A stretch of 54,538 bases of DNA from Adonisia turfae CCMR0081. Lineage in GTDB: Bacteria > Cyanobacteriota > Cyanobacteriia > Phormidesmidales > Phormidesmidaceae. How positions within the stretch are numbered: position 1 is the first letter of the stretch; each line of letters begins with the position of its first letter. This document shows, in pieces, positions 42,765 to 52,625 of the stretch. The notes beneath the pieces are model-generated. The model worked only from the letters and a program-made list of their open reading frames with translations, was not told the origin of the DNA and did not search any database. Made by a program: the position numbers and the translations under genes. Where the stretch lies: contig NZ_QXHD01000004.1 of the NCBI RefSeq assembly GCF_011009555.1, forward strand, positions 6,413,588 through 6,468,125, in the 5' to 3' direction.

Positions 42765-44027
42765 ATGTCATGCATGCCAGTCATCGTCGATCTAGATAAA
42801 ACAATTAAGCATTACAGAAAATGTCAGTTCACTGGAATTTTGTCGATTAAGGCTGCGACGATGGCTCCATGGCTTCTATACTTTTTAGCTGGACAAATAG
42901 TTTGGGCTAATACGCGCACCCATGCCCAACGTCGTTGGCATAGGCATCTTTTAAAGCATTGTCCAGAATTAATTAAGCAAGACTCTGGTGTGGACCTAAC
43001 CTACAATGAACTAGCCAGATTAGTGATGCGGAAACAATTCAGCAGAGAGCGTTTTTCTGAGCTTGCCGCAGGCTGTATTTCAGAAATTTTATTCGATATT
43101 GTGCAGCAGGGAACTCTACATTTTCAAACATCTAGAAAGCTACTAGTGTACCAAACAAGTCCTCGAGATGCAGCCAAATTCCCATGCATTAGTCTGCAAC
43201 ATCTTCCAGTATGGGAACAAGCACAACAGGACTGGAAGATGTGGAAACAGGCAAACTTAATTGATATTTTGCCTAATCAAGCTCCTACGATCAAACAACC
43301 TCAAAAATTACAAGAACATACATCATCAGCCACATTTCGAGCTTTAACAGGTTTGCTTGATGGTCAACAAACACTCCGAGATTTAGAATTAAGGGTTAAA
43401 CAACCTTTGACCCCTTTGACGCTATCTATCTTGCCCCACATACGCAATAATTTTATTCGCATGGTTGCCATTGATAAGCTGGATGATCAGGCGGCCTCTG
43501 CCCATGGCTCTTCCTCCGCTTATCAAACTGTCGGTGTTTCACGCCAGACTACAAATACTTCTTCCCATGAGGTTTCATTGAATTCATCGGTCAAGCCATC
43601 TGGGAATAGTCCTACGGTACTCTACATTGATGATAGCCCTGCAGATAGCCAGGCCATGGGACAAATTGTTCAAACTGCTGGGTATCGCTATGTGAATATT
43701 GCAGATCCCTTACAAGCGTTACCACAGCTTTTAGAAGTCAAACCTGAGTTAATCTTTTTAGATTTAGTCATGCCCATTGCCAATGGGTATGAACTGTGTG
43801 CTCAGATTCGGCGAATTTCTGCGTTTCGAGATATTCCGATCGTCATTGTTACCAACAATGATGGTATTTCGGATCGGGTACGTGCCAAAGTTGTAGGTGC
43901 CTCCGGTTTTATGGGGAAACCGATTAGACAGACGCGAGTATTAAAAGTACTCAAGAAATATATGCAAAACAATAAAAATACAGCACCCACTTTTCAACAA
44001 CAGTCTCAGCTTTCTCCTTCAGTCTGA
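42765..44027 (+). CDS. pixG: PixG-type PATAN - REC response regulator
   Basis: 420 residues. The N-terminal 230 residues resemble PATAN/DUF4388 proteins only loosely ('IKHYRKCQFTGILSIKA', 'LYFLAGQIVWANTRT'), a Ser/Thr-rich linker covers about 245-285, and a receiver domain occupies about 286-400 with D292/D293, the phospho-acceptor D336 ('IFLDLVMP') and K386 ('MGKPI'). It should be phosphorylated by the PixL kinase at 49050. It is the first gene of a plus-strand set matching pixGHIJL of Synechocystis (positive phototaxis). ATG 42765 or 42774 is the start; the former is listed. Confidence 0.85.
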   Translation: MSCMPVIVDLDKTIKHYRKCQFTGILSIKAATMAPWLLYFLAGQIVWANTRTHAQRRWHRHLLKHCPELIKQDSGVDLTYNELARLVMRKQFSRERFSELAAGCISEILFDIVQQGTLHFQTSRKLLVYQTSPRDAAKFPCISLQHLPVWEQAQQDWKMWKQANLIDILPNQAPTIKQPQKLQEHTSSATFRALTGLLDGQQTLRDLELRVKQPLTPLTLSILPHIRNNFIRMVAIDKLDDQAASAHGSSSAYQTVGVSRQTTNTSSHEVSLNSSVKPSGNSPTVLYIDDSPADSQAMGQIVQTAGYRYVNIADPLQALPQLLEVKPELIFLDLVMPIANGYELCAQIRRISAFRDIPIVIVTNNDGISDRVRAKVVGASGFMGKPIRQTRVLKVLKKYMQNNKNTAPTFQQQSQLSPSV

Positions 44028-44113
44028 TAGCAGAATATCTAAGATTTGATATAGAACATTTAGTTTGCAAATTCCTTTGATACGCAAATCTACCCACTAG
44101 TTTGAGAGGTTCT

Positions 44114-44476
44114 ATGGTAACAGCTTTAATTGTAGAAGATAGTTTGACGGATAGAGAACATCTCACCCATTATCTCCAGCAGTCAGGGATAACGGTTGTA
44201 GGTGTGAAAAGTAGTGAAGAGGCCCTACTGGAGGTCCAAACTAAGTTACCTGATATGGTTTTCTTGGATATTGTTCTTCCAGGGCAAAGTGGTTTCGAAT
44301 TCTGTCGCGATCTCAAGACCAACGAGCAAACGCAAAATATTCCCGTTGTCATCTGCTCAACAAAAAGTACAAAAGCTGATAAGCTTTGGGGCTCAATGTT
44401 AGGAGCTGATGCTTATTTAAGTAAACCGATTGATCAGCAACAGCTGGCGGTCACACTGCAACAAGTGATGAGTTAG
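44114..44476 (+). CDS. pixH: PixH-type CheY response regulator
   Basis: 120 residues from ATG 44114, placed four bases after a GAGAGGT site; a TTG at 44102 would add four. A single receiver domain with E8-D9, phospho-acceptor D52 ('FLDIVLP'), S82 at the switch position and K104-P105 ('LSKPI') is intact. In the family model PixH competes with PixG for phosphate from PixL. It lies 86 bases after pixG and 26 before pixI. It is similar in length and layout to the CheY at 2833. Confidence 0.9.
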   Translation: MVTALIVEDSLTDREHLTHYLQQSGITVVGVKSSEEALLEVQTKLPDMVFLDIVLPGQSGFEFCRDLKTNEQTQNIPVVICSTKSTKADKLWGSMLGADAYLSKPIDQQQLAVTLQQVMS

Positions 44477-44502
44477 GTAGAAATCCTAGATATACCTCCA
44501 GC

Positions 44503-45033
44503 ATGAACACACTACAGTCTCCTTTGCAGGAACAACTAGCTCAAATTGATCCATTGGGATTAGACCCAATTCCTGAAGATACTCGTCAACGTTTTCTACG
44601 GTTTAAGCTTTTAGAAGAACATAGAACATTATTGTCGCTACAGGCTATTGCAGAAGTCCAGCAGTTAAAGACCTTAGACATTTTGCCCATTCCTGAAGTA
44701 TCGAATTCTATGTTGGGGGTATGCAACTGGCGCGGTGAGATTCTCTGGCTTATTGATCTCAACGCATTAGTCGGCAATCGTCCCTTGTGGCATCAAGCTC
44801 CGTTGCTTGAACAAGCTATGGTTATTGTGGTGCAAAGAGCCCCAAAAACTATCGGATTAGTCGTAGAACAGGTGGATGATATAGAGCTGATTGAGCCTCA
44901 GTCAATTTGTCCGAAAACAGATCTGTGTGCCCCAACTTTGGCTCCCTATGTGACGGGCTGCCTTGCTAATCACCAAGGCGTTATTCTCGATACTGTAGCC
45001 ATTATTGAGCATATGTATCAGGCCCCTCCTTAG
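44503..45033 (+). CDS. pixI: PixI-type CheW adaptor
   Basis: 176 residues; CheW fold covers about 30-170 with the loops 'LDILPIPEVSNSMLGVCNWR' and 'GEILWLIDLNALVG', and 'PKTIGLVVEQVDDI' at the centre. It couples the light receptor PixJ to the PixL kinase. Located between pixH and pixJ with spacings of 26 and 80 bases. It keeps the extended acidic N-terminal tail also seen in the CheW at 2270. Confidence 0.9.
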   Translation: MNTLQSPLQEQLAQIDPLGLDPIPEDTRQRFLRFKLLEEHRTLLSLQAIAEVQQLKTLDILPIPEVSNSMLGVCNWRGEILWLIDLNALVGNRPLWHQAPLLEQAMVIVVQRAPKTIGLVVEQVDDIELIEPQSICPKTDLCAPTLAPYVTGCLANHQGVILDTVAIIEHMYQAPP

Positions 45034-45113
45034 GTAAGTATCTCTTCGCGAAACCAGCGGTCTGAGCATATCTATAGCTGCTTTAAAGCATTGTAAGTTT
45101 ACTGAGTTTTCCT

Positions 45114-48100
45114 ATGTCAAATGCTGCAAATACCCACCCAGATAAACACTCTAAAGATTTAGAGTCTAGTCTTGATCTAGATCTCTCCCTTGAGAAGGTT
45201 GACCTGATGTCTCCTGAGTTGATATTCCCTGATCAGGACCTAACTCTGGAGGAGATCACTCCAGATGAGGATGTTCTAGAACGATTGCCTGAAACGACAA
45301 CACCTCTGTCCTTGGCTATGGATTCTGTACCATTTGCTCCTTGTCAGGGTAGACGGCCATTTGCGATCGCGAACACCATGGCCCAAGCCAGTAACCTGGA
45401 AAACCTTTATCAAATTACTGTTACCGAACTACGTAAACAGATTGCTGTAGACCGAGCCCTTATCTATCAATTTCAATCGGCTACTCATGGTACCGTTATT
45501 GCCGAATCCCTCACTTCTGGCTATAGTCCAGTTTTAGGGGAGCTACTAGCCGCCTTATCCTTTGGTGAAACTACTACTCAGCACTATCAACAACAGGCTG
45601 TTATCAAGATTAATAATATTGCAGAAGAAGCCATCACACCTTACCAAGCCCAACTTTTTCAACGCCTTCAGGTCCAGGCTAGTCTTGGCCTACCCCTCTT
45701 TTTAGAAAATCAGCTATGGGGCTTGTTGGTCGTTCAAACGTGTACAAGACCTCGTCAATGGACGGATTCTGAAATTGCTCTACTCTATCAAGTCGGTACT
45801 GAACTTATCCTCAAGCTTCAACCATTGCGGTTTCAATCCGAACGGCAATTGATCTTTAGTCTGAGCGATAAACTCCGTCAAGCATCCGATCAAGAAACCA
45901 TCTTTCGGAGTGTCACTCGAGATGCTAGAAAGCTCCTAAATGTAGATCGCGTTGCCATTTGTCAGTTTCGTCAAGACTATAGTTTTCAATTTGTCTTCGA
46001 ATCAAAAGTGGGGCAAGTAGCCTCGATGCTCGATGTTGTTTTAGCAGATAGCCATCTGCAAAAGCATGAGGGAGGAATCTTTCGGCAATCTGACCCATTT
46101 GTTGTTAGCTATGTCCAAAAGGATCCAACGCTCACCCTTTGTCATGTTGAGAATTTAACCGATTTTGACATAAAAGCCTGTGCCATTGTAGCCATTTATC
46201 AGGGACAGAAACTGTGGGGTTTGTTGGGAGCCTATCAACATAGTGGTGCTCGATATTGGGATGACAACGACGTCAAACTACTGACTCAACTTGGTAATCT
46301 TGTCGGGATTAGCCTACATCGGACAGAACTTGTGGAAGAAATGGCCAGAGCATCCACAAATCAGGAGGCCTTACCTGACATCATCAATAAAATTAGCAAC
46401 ACGGCCTATACTGAGAAGATTTATCAAACAGCGGTGCAAGAGGCTCGTAATCTTCTTAATGTAGAGCGCGTCTGCATTTACAAATTTCGCCCAGACTATT
46501 TTGGTGATTTTATCTATGAATCTGGTACCGGTGGGTGGCCATCATTGGTAGGAAGCGCTTGGGAAGATAGCTACGTTCAAGAGAATCATGGTGGACGATT
46601 CCGCAACACTGAGCAACCGTTTCTAGCAGATGACATCTATACCGCTGGATTAAGTGAATGTCATATTCAGACTTTAGAGCACTTTGGCGTTAAATCCTTC
46701 TTGATTGTGGCCATTAGACAGGGAGGTAAACTTTGGGGGCTATTAAGTGCCTTTCAACATAGTGGACCTCGCCATTGGCTGGAAAGTGATGTCAAAGCTT
46801 TACAAGACATCAGCCGCGAAATGGAGGCGAGTCTGAAAGGGGCTGATTATGTTGCCCAGTTGCAAGAGCAATCGGCTCAGATGACTAAAGCGGCTCAAAT
46901 TGGTCGTGCAGTGTCCGATATTATTCCGCAAATCTTGCAAGCACAAGAAACTGAGCAAATCTTAAAGGTGACACAGCGAACAGCACGGCAGTTACTGAAA
47001 TGCAATCGCGTCGCCTTCCATCGATTCAATCCTGACTGGAGTTCTGAACTTCTCTGTGAATCGAGTATCCATAGTCAGAGCAATGCAGATTTAAAGGAGC
47101 GTCTGCATACAATTTGGCCAAAGCACAATTTGCAGAAAACACAAGGAGGTCCCTACCGCAATCAATCCAGCCTGGTTGTCAATAATATCTATGCCGCTGA
47201 TCATGCGCCATCAGAAATTGACATGTTGGAGGAATTTGGCATTAATGCCTATATGACAGTGCCCATCTTTAAGAAAAATCAACTCTGGGGTGTGCTGAGT
47301 GCGTATCAAAATGAAAAACCACGTTCGTGGGCTGAAGCTGAAGTTAATGCCCTCAAACAAATTGGCCTACAGGTAGGGACTGCTATGCAGCAAGCAGATT
47401 ACTTAAAGCGCCTGGCTCTTACAACCCAGCAGGAACAACTGATCAGTAAGATTATTGATCGTCTCCGCAAAACAACCAATTTACCTCCAACCCTGAAAAC
47501 AGTAGCCCGTGACATTCGTGAAATGCTTCAGGCTGATCGAGTGGGAATGTACCAATTTGATCCAACAACTAACTATAGTGTCGGTGAGTTTGTTGTAGAA
47601 GACGTTGCTCCAGGGGTACGATCTGCGATGGCCGCCAAGATACAAGATCATTGCTTTGCTGAAGGTCAGGCAGAAAACTATCAAAAAGGCCGCTATTGGG
47701 TGGTTAATGATGTTAAAACCCTGGATCTACCCAATTGCTTAGTCGATCTACTGGCTGACCTACAGGTCCGGGCCAGCTTAGTCGTTCCCTTACTCAAAGG
47801 CGATGTGCTTTGGGGCTTATTTGCCATTCATCAATGTCAAGGGCCTCGCGAATGGCAAGACATCGAAGTAGAGTTTGTTCATCGGATTGGAACTCAGTTC
47901 AATTTAGCGCTACAGCAGGCTGATTATCTAGAACAACTACAGGAGAAAAATATTGCGTTAGAGGCAACCGCAACACGAGAAAAGCAATCCAAAGAAAAGT
48001 TACAGCAGCAGGTTATGCAACTATTGACGGACGTACGCCCAGCTTTAGAAGGCGATCTGACTGTACGTGCCCCTGTCACAGATACTGAAGTAGGCACCGT

Positions 48101-48986
48101 TGCCAGTGCCTACAACAATACGCTGCAAAGTCTCCAAAAAATTGTTCTAGAAGTACAACAAGCTGCTGCCCAACTTGGGCAAACCTCTCAACTTAGCGAA
48201 GCATCTGTCAGCTCCTTAAATACAGAAGCCCAACAGCAAGCAACCTCACTTGAGCGAGCGCTAATGCGGGTACAGGAGATGATGAACTTTACTGAGACCG
48301 TTGTCAATGACGCCCAGCGAGTAGAGGTTGCTGTCCAACAGGCAAATCAGACTGTACAGGTCGGTGATACAGCCATGAACCATACGGTGGACGGTATTAT
48401 GGCTATTCGCTCTACGGTGGCCGATACCAACCAACGCATTAAGCAACTGAGTGAGTCATCGCAAAAAGTCTCTAAAATCGTTAGCCTGATTAGTCATTTC
48501 ACCACTCAAACCCAGTTACTAGCGCTTAATGCCTCTATTGAAGCTACCAGGGCCGGTAAGTATGGGCGAGGATTTGCCGTCGTTGCTGACGAAGTACGCT
48601 CTCTTGCCCGCCAATCTGCAGAGGCAGCTACTGAAATTGAGCAACTGGTTCAGGAGATTCAAGTCAATACAGCAGAAGTGTCGACGGCAATGGAAAACGG
48701 TATTCAGCAGGTAGCTACTGGAACCAATCTGGTCAGAGACGCTCGCCAAAACCTAACAGCGATTGTAGAAGCGACCGGTCAGATCAGTGATCTAATCCAA
48801 GGAATCACTCAAACTACCCATCAGCAGGCTACTGACTTCAAAGAAGTGGCTGTCAGTGTGACTGAAGCGACCGAAATTGCTAACCAAACATCGCATAAAT
48901 CAGAACAATTGACTCAGTCAATTCATCAATTACTAGCTACCGCCCAGACCCTCCAGACAAGTACAGGTAAGTTTAAGGTCAGCTAA
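45114..48986 (+). CDS. pixJ: PixJ-type phototaxis receptor with five GAF domains (cyanobacteriochrome MCP)
   Basis: 1290 residues, no transmembrane segment visible. Five GAF domains at about 95-240, 250-400, 420-575, 600-750 and 775-935; a HAMP-like segment at about 960-1010; MCP signalling domain with the tip 'QLLALNASIEATRAGKYGRG' near 1132-1151. GAF5 has D845-H-C847-F, a DXCF motif, plus a second Cys C875 exactly 28 residues later: the blue/green cyanobacteriochrome pattern, also the C494/C522 spacing I recall for TePixJ. GAF3 has C516-H517 and W483-x-D485, the red/green-type set. GAF2 has C343-H344 but lacks the Trp. GAF1 and GAF4 lack the cysteine. So up to three bilin sites and probably a multi-colour receptor. 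Confidence 0.92.
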   Translation: MSNAANTHPDKHSKDLESSLDLDLSLEKVDLMSPELIFPDQDLTLEEITPDEDVLERLPETTTPLSLAMDSVPFAPCQGRRPFAIANTMAQASNLENLYQITVTELRKQIAVDRALIYQFQSATHGTVIAESLTSGYSPVLGELLAALSFGETTTQHYQQQAVIKINNIAEEAITPYQAQLFQRLQVQASLGLPLFLENQLWGLLVVQTCTRPRQWTDSEIALLYQVGTELILKLQPLRFQSERQLIFSLSDKLRQASDQETIFRSVTRDARKLLNVDRVAICQFRQDYSFQFVFESKVGQVASMLDVVLADSHLQKHEGGIFRQSDPFVVSYVQKDPTLTLCHVENLTDFDIKACAIVAIYQGQKLWGLLGAYQHSGARYWDDNDVKLLTQLGNLVGISLHRTELVEEMARASTNQEALPDIINKISNTAYTEKIYQTAVQEARNLLNVERVCIYKFRPDYFGDFIYESGTGGWPSLVGSAWEDSYVQENHGGRFRNTEQPFLADDIYTAGLSECHIQTLEHFGVKSFLIVAIRQGGKLWGLLSAFQHSGPRHWLESDVKALQDISREMEASLKGADYVAQLQEQSAQMTKAAQIGRAVSDIIPQILQAQETEQILKVTQRTARQLLKCNRVAFHRFNPDWSSELLCESSIHSQSNADLKERLHTIWPKHNLQKTQGGPYRNQSSLVVNNIYAADHAPSEIDMLEEFGINAYMTVPIFKKNQLWGVLSAYQNEKPRSWAEAEVNALKQIGLQVGTAMQQADYLKRLALTTQQEQLISKIIDRLRKTTNLPPTLKTVARDIREMLQADRVGMYQFDPTTNYSVGEFVVEDVAPGVRSAMAAKIQDHCFAEGQAENYQKGRYWVVNDVKTLDLPNCLVDLLADLQVRASLVVPLLKGDVLWGLFAIHQCQGPREWQDIEVEFVHRIGTQFNLALQQADYLEQLQEKNIALEATATREKQSKEKLQQQVMQLLTDVRPALEGDLTVRAPVTDTEVGTVASAYNNTLQSLQKIVLEVQQAAAQLGQTSQLSEASVSSLNTEAQQQATSLERALMRVQEMMNFTETVVNDAQRVEVAVQQANQTVQVGDTAMNHTVDGIMAIRSTVADTNQRIKQLSESSQKVSKIVSLISHFTTQTQLLALNASIEATRAGKYGRGFAVVADEVRSLARQSAEAATEIEQLVQEIQVNTAEVSTAMENGIQQVATGTNLVRDARQNLTAIVEATGQISDLIQGITQTTHQQATDFKEVAVSVTEATEIANQTSHKSEQLTQSIHQLLATAQTLQTSTGKFKVS

Positions 48987-49049
48987 GAGAGATTTTTGGG
49001 TTTCTGTTTTTGATTCTTGGTACCAGTCAACTTGCGGTTTTAACCAATC

Positions 49050-52000
49050 ATGACTTCAGCTTCAGCACTTAACCAGCAGGTTCCTGCCTACTTTCTGCAA
49101 GAGGCTTCTGAACTACTACAGCAAATAGACTATGAGCTGCAAACTCTACGTCAGGGGTTTGGTGTTCAGAAAATGCACAGCTTAATGCGGGCAGCTCATA
49201 CCCTAAAGGGAGCGGCGGCTAGTGTTGGGCTGGATGCCATCAAAACCACAACCCATTCTCTAGAAGATGCGTTCAAAGCATTATGTGCCCCTGATGCCAA
49301 TTTGACACCAGTTGTAGAAGGACTAATTTTTGAAGCTTACGATTGCTTGCAACTTCTACTGTCAGTTCAGCTGACTAATTCTGAAATTGATGAGTCAGAA
49401 GTGCTGGACCGCATGGCCAGTGTTGTGACCCAACTGCAAGAAAACCTGGGCGATCAGTTCGGTCAGGATGGTTACCTGCCGACATCGACTGACCTGGGGT
49501 TTGACATGACCCAATCCATTTTTGAAATGGGTGTGAATCAACGACTCGATGAGCTGGAAAATGCTCTTAAAAAGCCTGATTCAGAGAGTTTAAAAGCTCT
49601 TCTGCAATCCCAGGCAGACGTATTTTTTGGCTTAGCAGAGTCTTTGAATCTACCGGGATTTGGAGAAATTGCTCGGGCTACCGTAACCGCCGTAAAGAAT
49701 CAACCCAATCAGGTGGTGCAGATAGCTAAGATTGCTCTCAAAGACTATCGTTCTGCTCAAACCTTAGTATTACAGGGCGATCGCAACCAAGGTGGAACGC
49801 CTAGTAGAACGCTGCAACAGTTTTCTAAACAGAATTCTTCTAAACGAAGATCTAAAAAAAGCAACCAGCATCGCCAATCCAAATCCTTCTCAACTCACCA
49901 GAAACCATCTAAAAGCTGGGTTAATGGGCTATGGACATGGTTAAGCCAGCCCATTGGCCAGACTAAATCGCTAGCCAACAATTCCTCCCAGTTGGTTAAA
50001 CCTGAGTCAATAGAATCCCTAGCATTGCTAGAAAATGCCAGCCGTGATCAGACAGTCATTGTCCAGACTCCAGATACTATTTGGGATACCCCACCATTAC
50101 CAGATACGGTTGCAACAGATGCTAAGCAGCTCCCATCTCCAGCAGCACAGATTCAAAATGATGTCTCTGGTTCAGAGCCCAGTCTTTTGTCGCAACAGCA
50201 GGCAGAACAGTCCGAACCCATTGTGCCTGCCAATGAACTACCCCAAAACACAGCCACCCTGCGAGTATCTATCAATCATCTTGAACAGCTCAACCACACT
50301 ATTGGAGAACTCTTAACTCAGCAGAGCCGTCAGGCACTGTGCAATGAGCACATGACAGCGGCTATGAAGACCCTTCTGACTTGTGTGAGTTTCCAACAGC
50401 AGCAGTTACGTAAACTTCAGCGTCAATCTGCCTACGCCTCCACAGCGCTTCAAACATTGCAACTCAAACCAGCTGAACAACAGTTTGATGCTCTAGAATT
50501 AGATCACTACAGCGAGCAGCAGCTGCTGGTACAGGCGACGCTCGACACGATGGTGCAGCAGATGGAAAGTGCTGAAGCCATGGAATTATTTATCCAGCAA
50601 AATAATCAAAGCTTGGAAAAGCAACAGCGCCTGGTCAATGATCTACGTGAAACCATATTAGAGGCAAGAATGCAGCCCCTCGGAAATGTGCTGCATCGCT
50701 TCCATCAAGTTCTAGCTCGTTTAACAACACAGCACAGTAAGCTGGTCACCTTAAAGATCGAAGGCGAGGATGTTCTTGTTGATAAAGCCATTGTTGATAA
50801 GCTGTATGATCCTCTACTCCATTTAGTACGCAATGCCTTTGACCATGGTATTGAGTCACCGGAAATGCGTCAGCAGCAGGGCAAGCCTGAAACAGGAGAA
50901 ATTAAACTCTCTGTTAAACAAATAGGTCGAAACCTAGTTATCAAAATTCAAGATGATGGACAGGGGCTCAATCTTGATGCCATTCGCCACAAGGCCATTG
51001 ACAATCAACTCATTACAGACATAGAAGCTCAACACTTAACAGCAACCCAAATTAGCGATTTAATTTTTGAACCCGATCTATCCACTGCTAGTCACATTAA
51101 CGATCTATCTGGACGTGGCGTTGGGCTAGATGTTGTTCGCACCCAAATCCAAACTCTACGGGGTACAGTTACCGTGACCCATCAGCACGGGCAAGGAACC
51201 TGCTTTACCATCAAAATCCCTGCCAATTTAACCATTGCGAAACTGTTACTCTGTCGCGCCAGGGAACGATTATACGCGCTGATGACAGATACTATCGAAC
51301 AAATTTTAATCCCCCGCGCTGAGCAGTTAAAAACTCGGAATAACAGAAAAGTGCTCAGTCTCCAGATTGAGGAGAAAGACCAGCTAATTTTAGTTGTCCC
51401 ACTATCGGAAGCCCTTACCTATAATGGTTTACTCCCAATCCCCCAGCAGCCAGACATTAATAAAACCTCAGGCATCTTACCAGTTATTTTGATCCGATAC
51501 AAAAATCGTTTAGTAGGTCTAGAAATAGACCATCTGATTGGAGAACAAGAGTTGGTCATTCGCTCTCTAGGTACCCTTGCAACAATGCCCAGCTATATAT
51601 ATGGCTGTAGCATTCTTCCAGATGGTCACCTTAGCTTAGTGATAGATGGCTCTACGCTCATACTAAAAGTTCTCCAGAACTTTTCTCAACATGCAATCAA
51701 AACAGGCAACAGTAAAGGAGAACAAATAGCACCTCGAAAATCCCATGTTACTAAGCAAACTATCCTGATTATTGATGACTCGATTACGGTTCGTAATACC
51801 CTTACGAAAGCTCTACAAAACGCTGGCTATTGGGTCTTGCAGGCCAAAGAGGGTAACGAAGCTCTACAAAAGCTCCAGCACACTGATGTGGCTGCTATTT
51901 TATGTGACCTGGAAATGCCTGGCATGAATGGTTTTGAGTTTTTAAAGGCTCGGCAACATACGCCTAAAATTGCTTCAGTGCCTACCATCATGCTAACGTC

Positions 52001-52139
52001 ACGTACCGGGATGAAACATCGGCAACTGGCCCAAGAATTAGGTGCCACTGGCTATCTCACAAAACCATATATAACACCACAGTTATTGACAACACTAACC
52101 AATGTTTTGGAGCAACAGCTAGAGAAGAATTATGGGTAA
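49050..52139 (+). CDS. pixL: PixL-type hybrid CheA histidine kinase
   Basis: 1029 residues. Hpt domain at 1-110 with phospho-His H50 ('RAAHTLKGAA'). A second helical segment (about 165-250) precedes a long Ser/Gln/Lys/Pro-rich linker (about 255-410). The dimerisation and HATPase region follows with N-box 'LVRNAFDHGIESP', G1 'DDGQGLN' and G2 'GRGVGLDVV', then a CheW-like domain (about 735-885), and a C-terminal receiver with phospho-acceptor D953 ('AILCDLEMPGMNGFEF'). It is a complete kinase for the pix pathway. Its last 8 bases overlap the next CheW gene, and it lies 63 bases after pixJ. Confidence 0.93.
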   Translation: MTSASALNQQVPAYFLQEASELLQQIDYELQTLRQGFGVQKMHSLMRAAHTLKGAAASVGLDAIKTTTHSLEDAFKALCAPDANLTPVVEGLIFEAYDCLQLLLSVQLTNSEIDESEVLDRMASVVTQLQENLGDQFGQDGYLPTSTDLGFDMTQSIFEMGVNQRLDELENALKKPDSESLKALLQSQADVFFGLAESLNLPGFGEIARATVTAVKNQPNQVVQIAKIALKDYRSAQTLVLQGDRNQGGTPSRTLQQFSKQNSSKRRSKKSNQHRQSKSFSTHQKPSKSWVNGLWTWLSQPIGQTKSLANNSSQLVKPESIESLALLENASRDQTVIVQTPDTIWDTPPLPDTVATDAKQLPSPAAQIQNDVSGSEPSLLSQQQAEQSEPIVPANELPQNTATLRVSINHLEQLNHTIGELLTQQSRQALCNEHMTAAMKTLLTCVSFQQQQLRKLQRQSAYASTALQTLQLKPAEQQFDALELDHYSEQQLLVQATLDTMVQQMESAEAMELFIQQNNQSLEKQQRLVNDLRETILEARMQPLGNVLHRFHQVLARLTTQHSKLVTLKIEGEDVLVDKAIVDKLYDPLLHLVRNAFDHGIESPEMRQQQGKPETGEIKLSVKQIGRNLVIKIQDDGQGLNLDAIRHKAIDNQLITDIEAQHLTATQISDLIFEPDLSTASHINDLSGRGVGLDVVRTQIQTLRGTVTVTHQHGQGTCFTIKIPANLTIAKLLLCRARERLYALMTDTIEQILIPRAEQLKTRNNRKVLSLQIEEKDQLILVVPLSEALTYNGLLPIPQQPDINKTSGILPVILIRYKNRLVGLEIDHLIGEQELVIRSLGTLATMPSYIYGCSILPDGHLSLVIDGSTLILKVLQNFSQHAIKTGNSKGEQIAPRKSHVTKQTILIIDDSITVRNTLTKALQNAGYWVLQAKEGNEALQKLQHTDVAAILCDLEMPGMNGFEFLKARQHTPKIASVPTIMLTSRTGMKHRQLAQELGATGYLTKPYITPQLLTTLTNVLEQQLEKNYG

Positions 52140-52599
52140 AAATACGTCGAAAATCATAAAACTTGTCACCTTTGAAGTTGCCGATTATTGGTTTGCCTTA
52201 CCAATGAAGGCGATCTTAAAGATATTGAACTGTCCATCATCCAATGAAGGTGGCATCATTCCGCTCGGAATTGTGCAACTGGGTCCCCATACAATCCAAT
52301 TGTTGGATTTACATAGCGTATTTTGCCTAGATGCCTATGCCACATCACCACGCAAAGCTCAGTTTTTAGTAGTATTACGGGGTATTCAAAATAAGCTTTG
52401 GGGGATTGCCTTAGAGTCACCTCCAGATTTGGTCGAATTGCCTATTAGCGAATTTCAAGCCGTATCTACAGACAGACGCTTGACGCCTAAAAAGCAGTGG
52501 ATCAGTCACATAGCTATGCTTTCTGAACAGGAAAGGAATCATACTCTGTTATTTTTAGATCTAAAAGCCGTGTTTCAACAAAAACTAGCCAACTCTTAA
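52132..52599 (+). CDS. Second CheW-like protein, coupled to pixL
   Basis: 155 residues starting 8 bases before the pixL stop, so it is translationally coupled. CheW-like fold: 'VTFEVADYWFALPMKAILKI' at the start and 'LGIVQLGPHTIQLLDLHSVF' at the core. It has lower conservation than pixI. A second adaptor could tune array size or connect PixL to other receptors; this is inference. It is the last gene of the phototaxis set. Confidence 0.85.
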   Translation: MGKNTSKIIKLVTFEVADYWFALPMKAILKILNCPSSNEGGIIPLGIVQLGPHTIQLLDLHSVFCLDAYATSPRKAQFLVVLRGIQNKLWGIALESPPDLVELPISEFQAVSTDRRLTPKKQWISHIAMLSEQERNHTLLFLDLKAVFQQKLANS

Positions 52600-52625
52600 G
52601 AAAACAGTTAGCTCCATCTTCTCCT

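Noticed and set aside
45400..47400. GAF1 and GAF4 of PixJ as chromophore-binding domains
   Set aside because: The canonical Cys-His is replaced (Tyr-Gln in GAF1, Ser-Glu in GAF4), so covalent bilin binding is unlikely.
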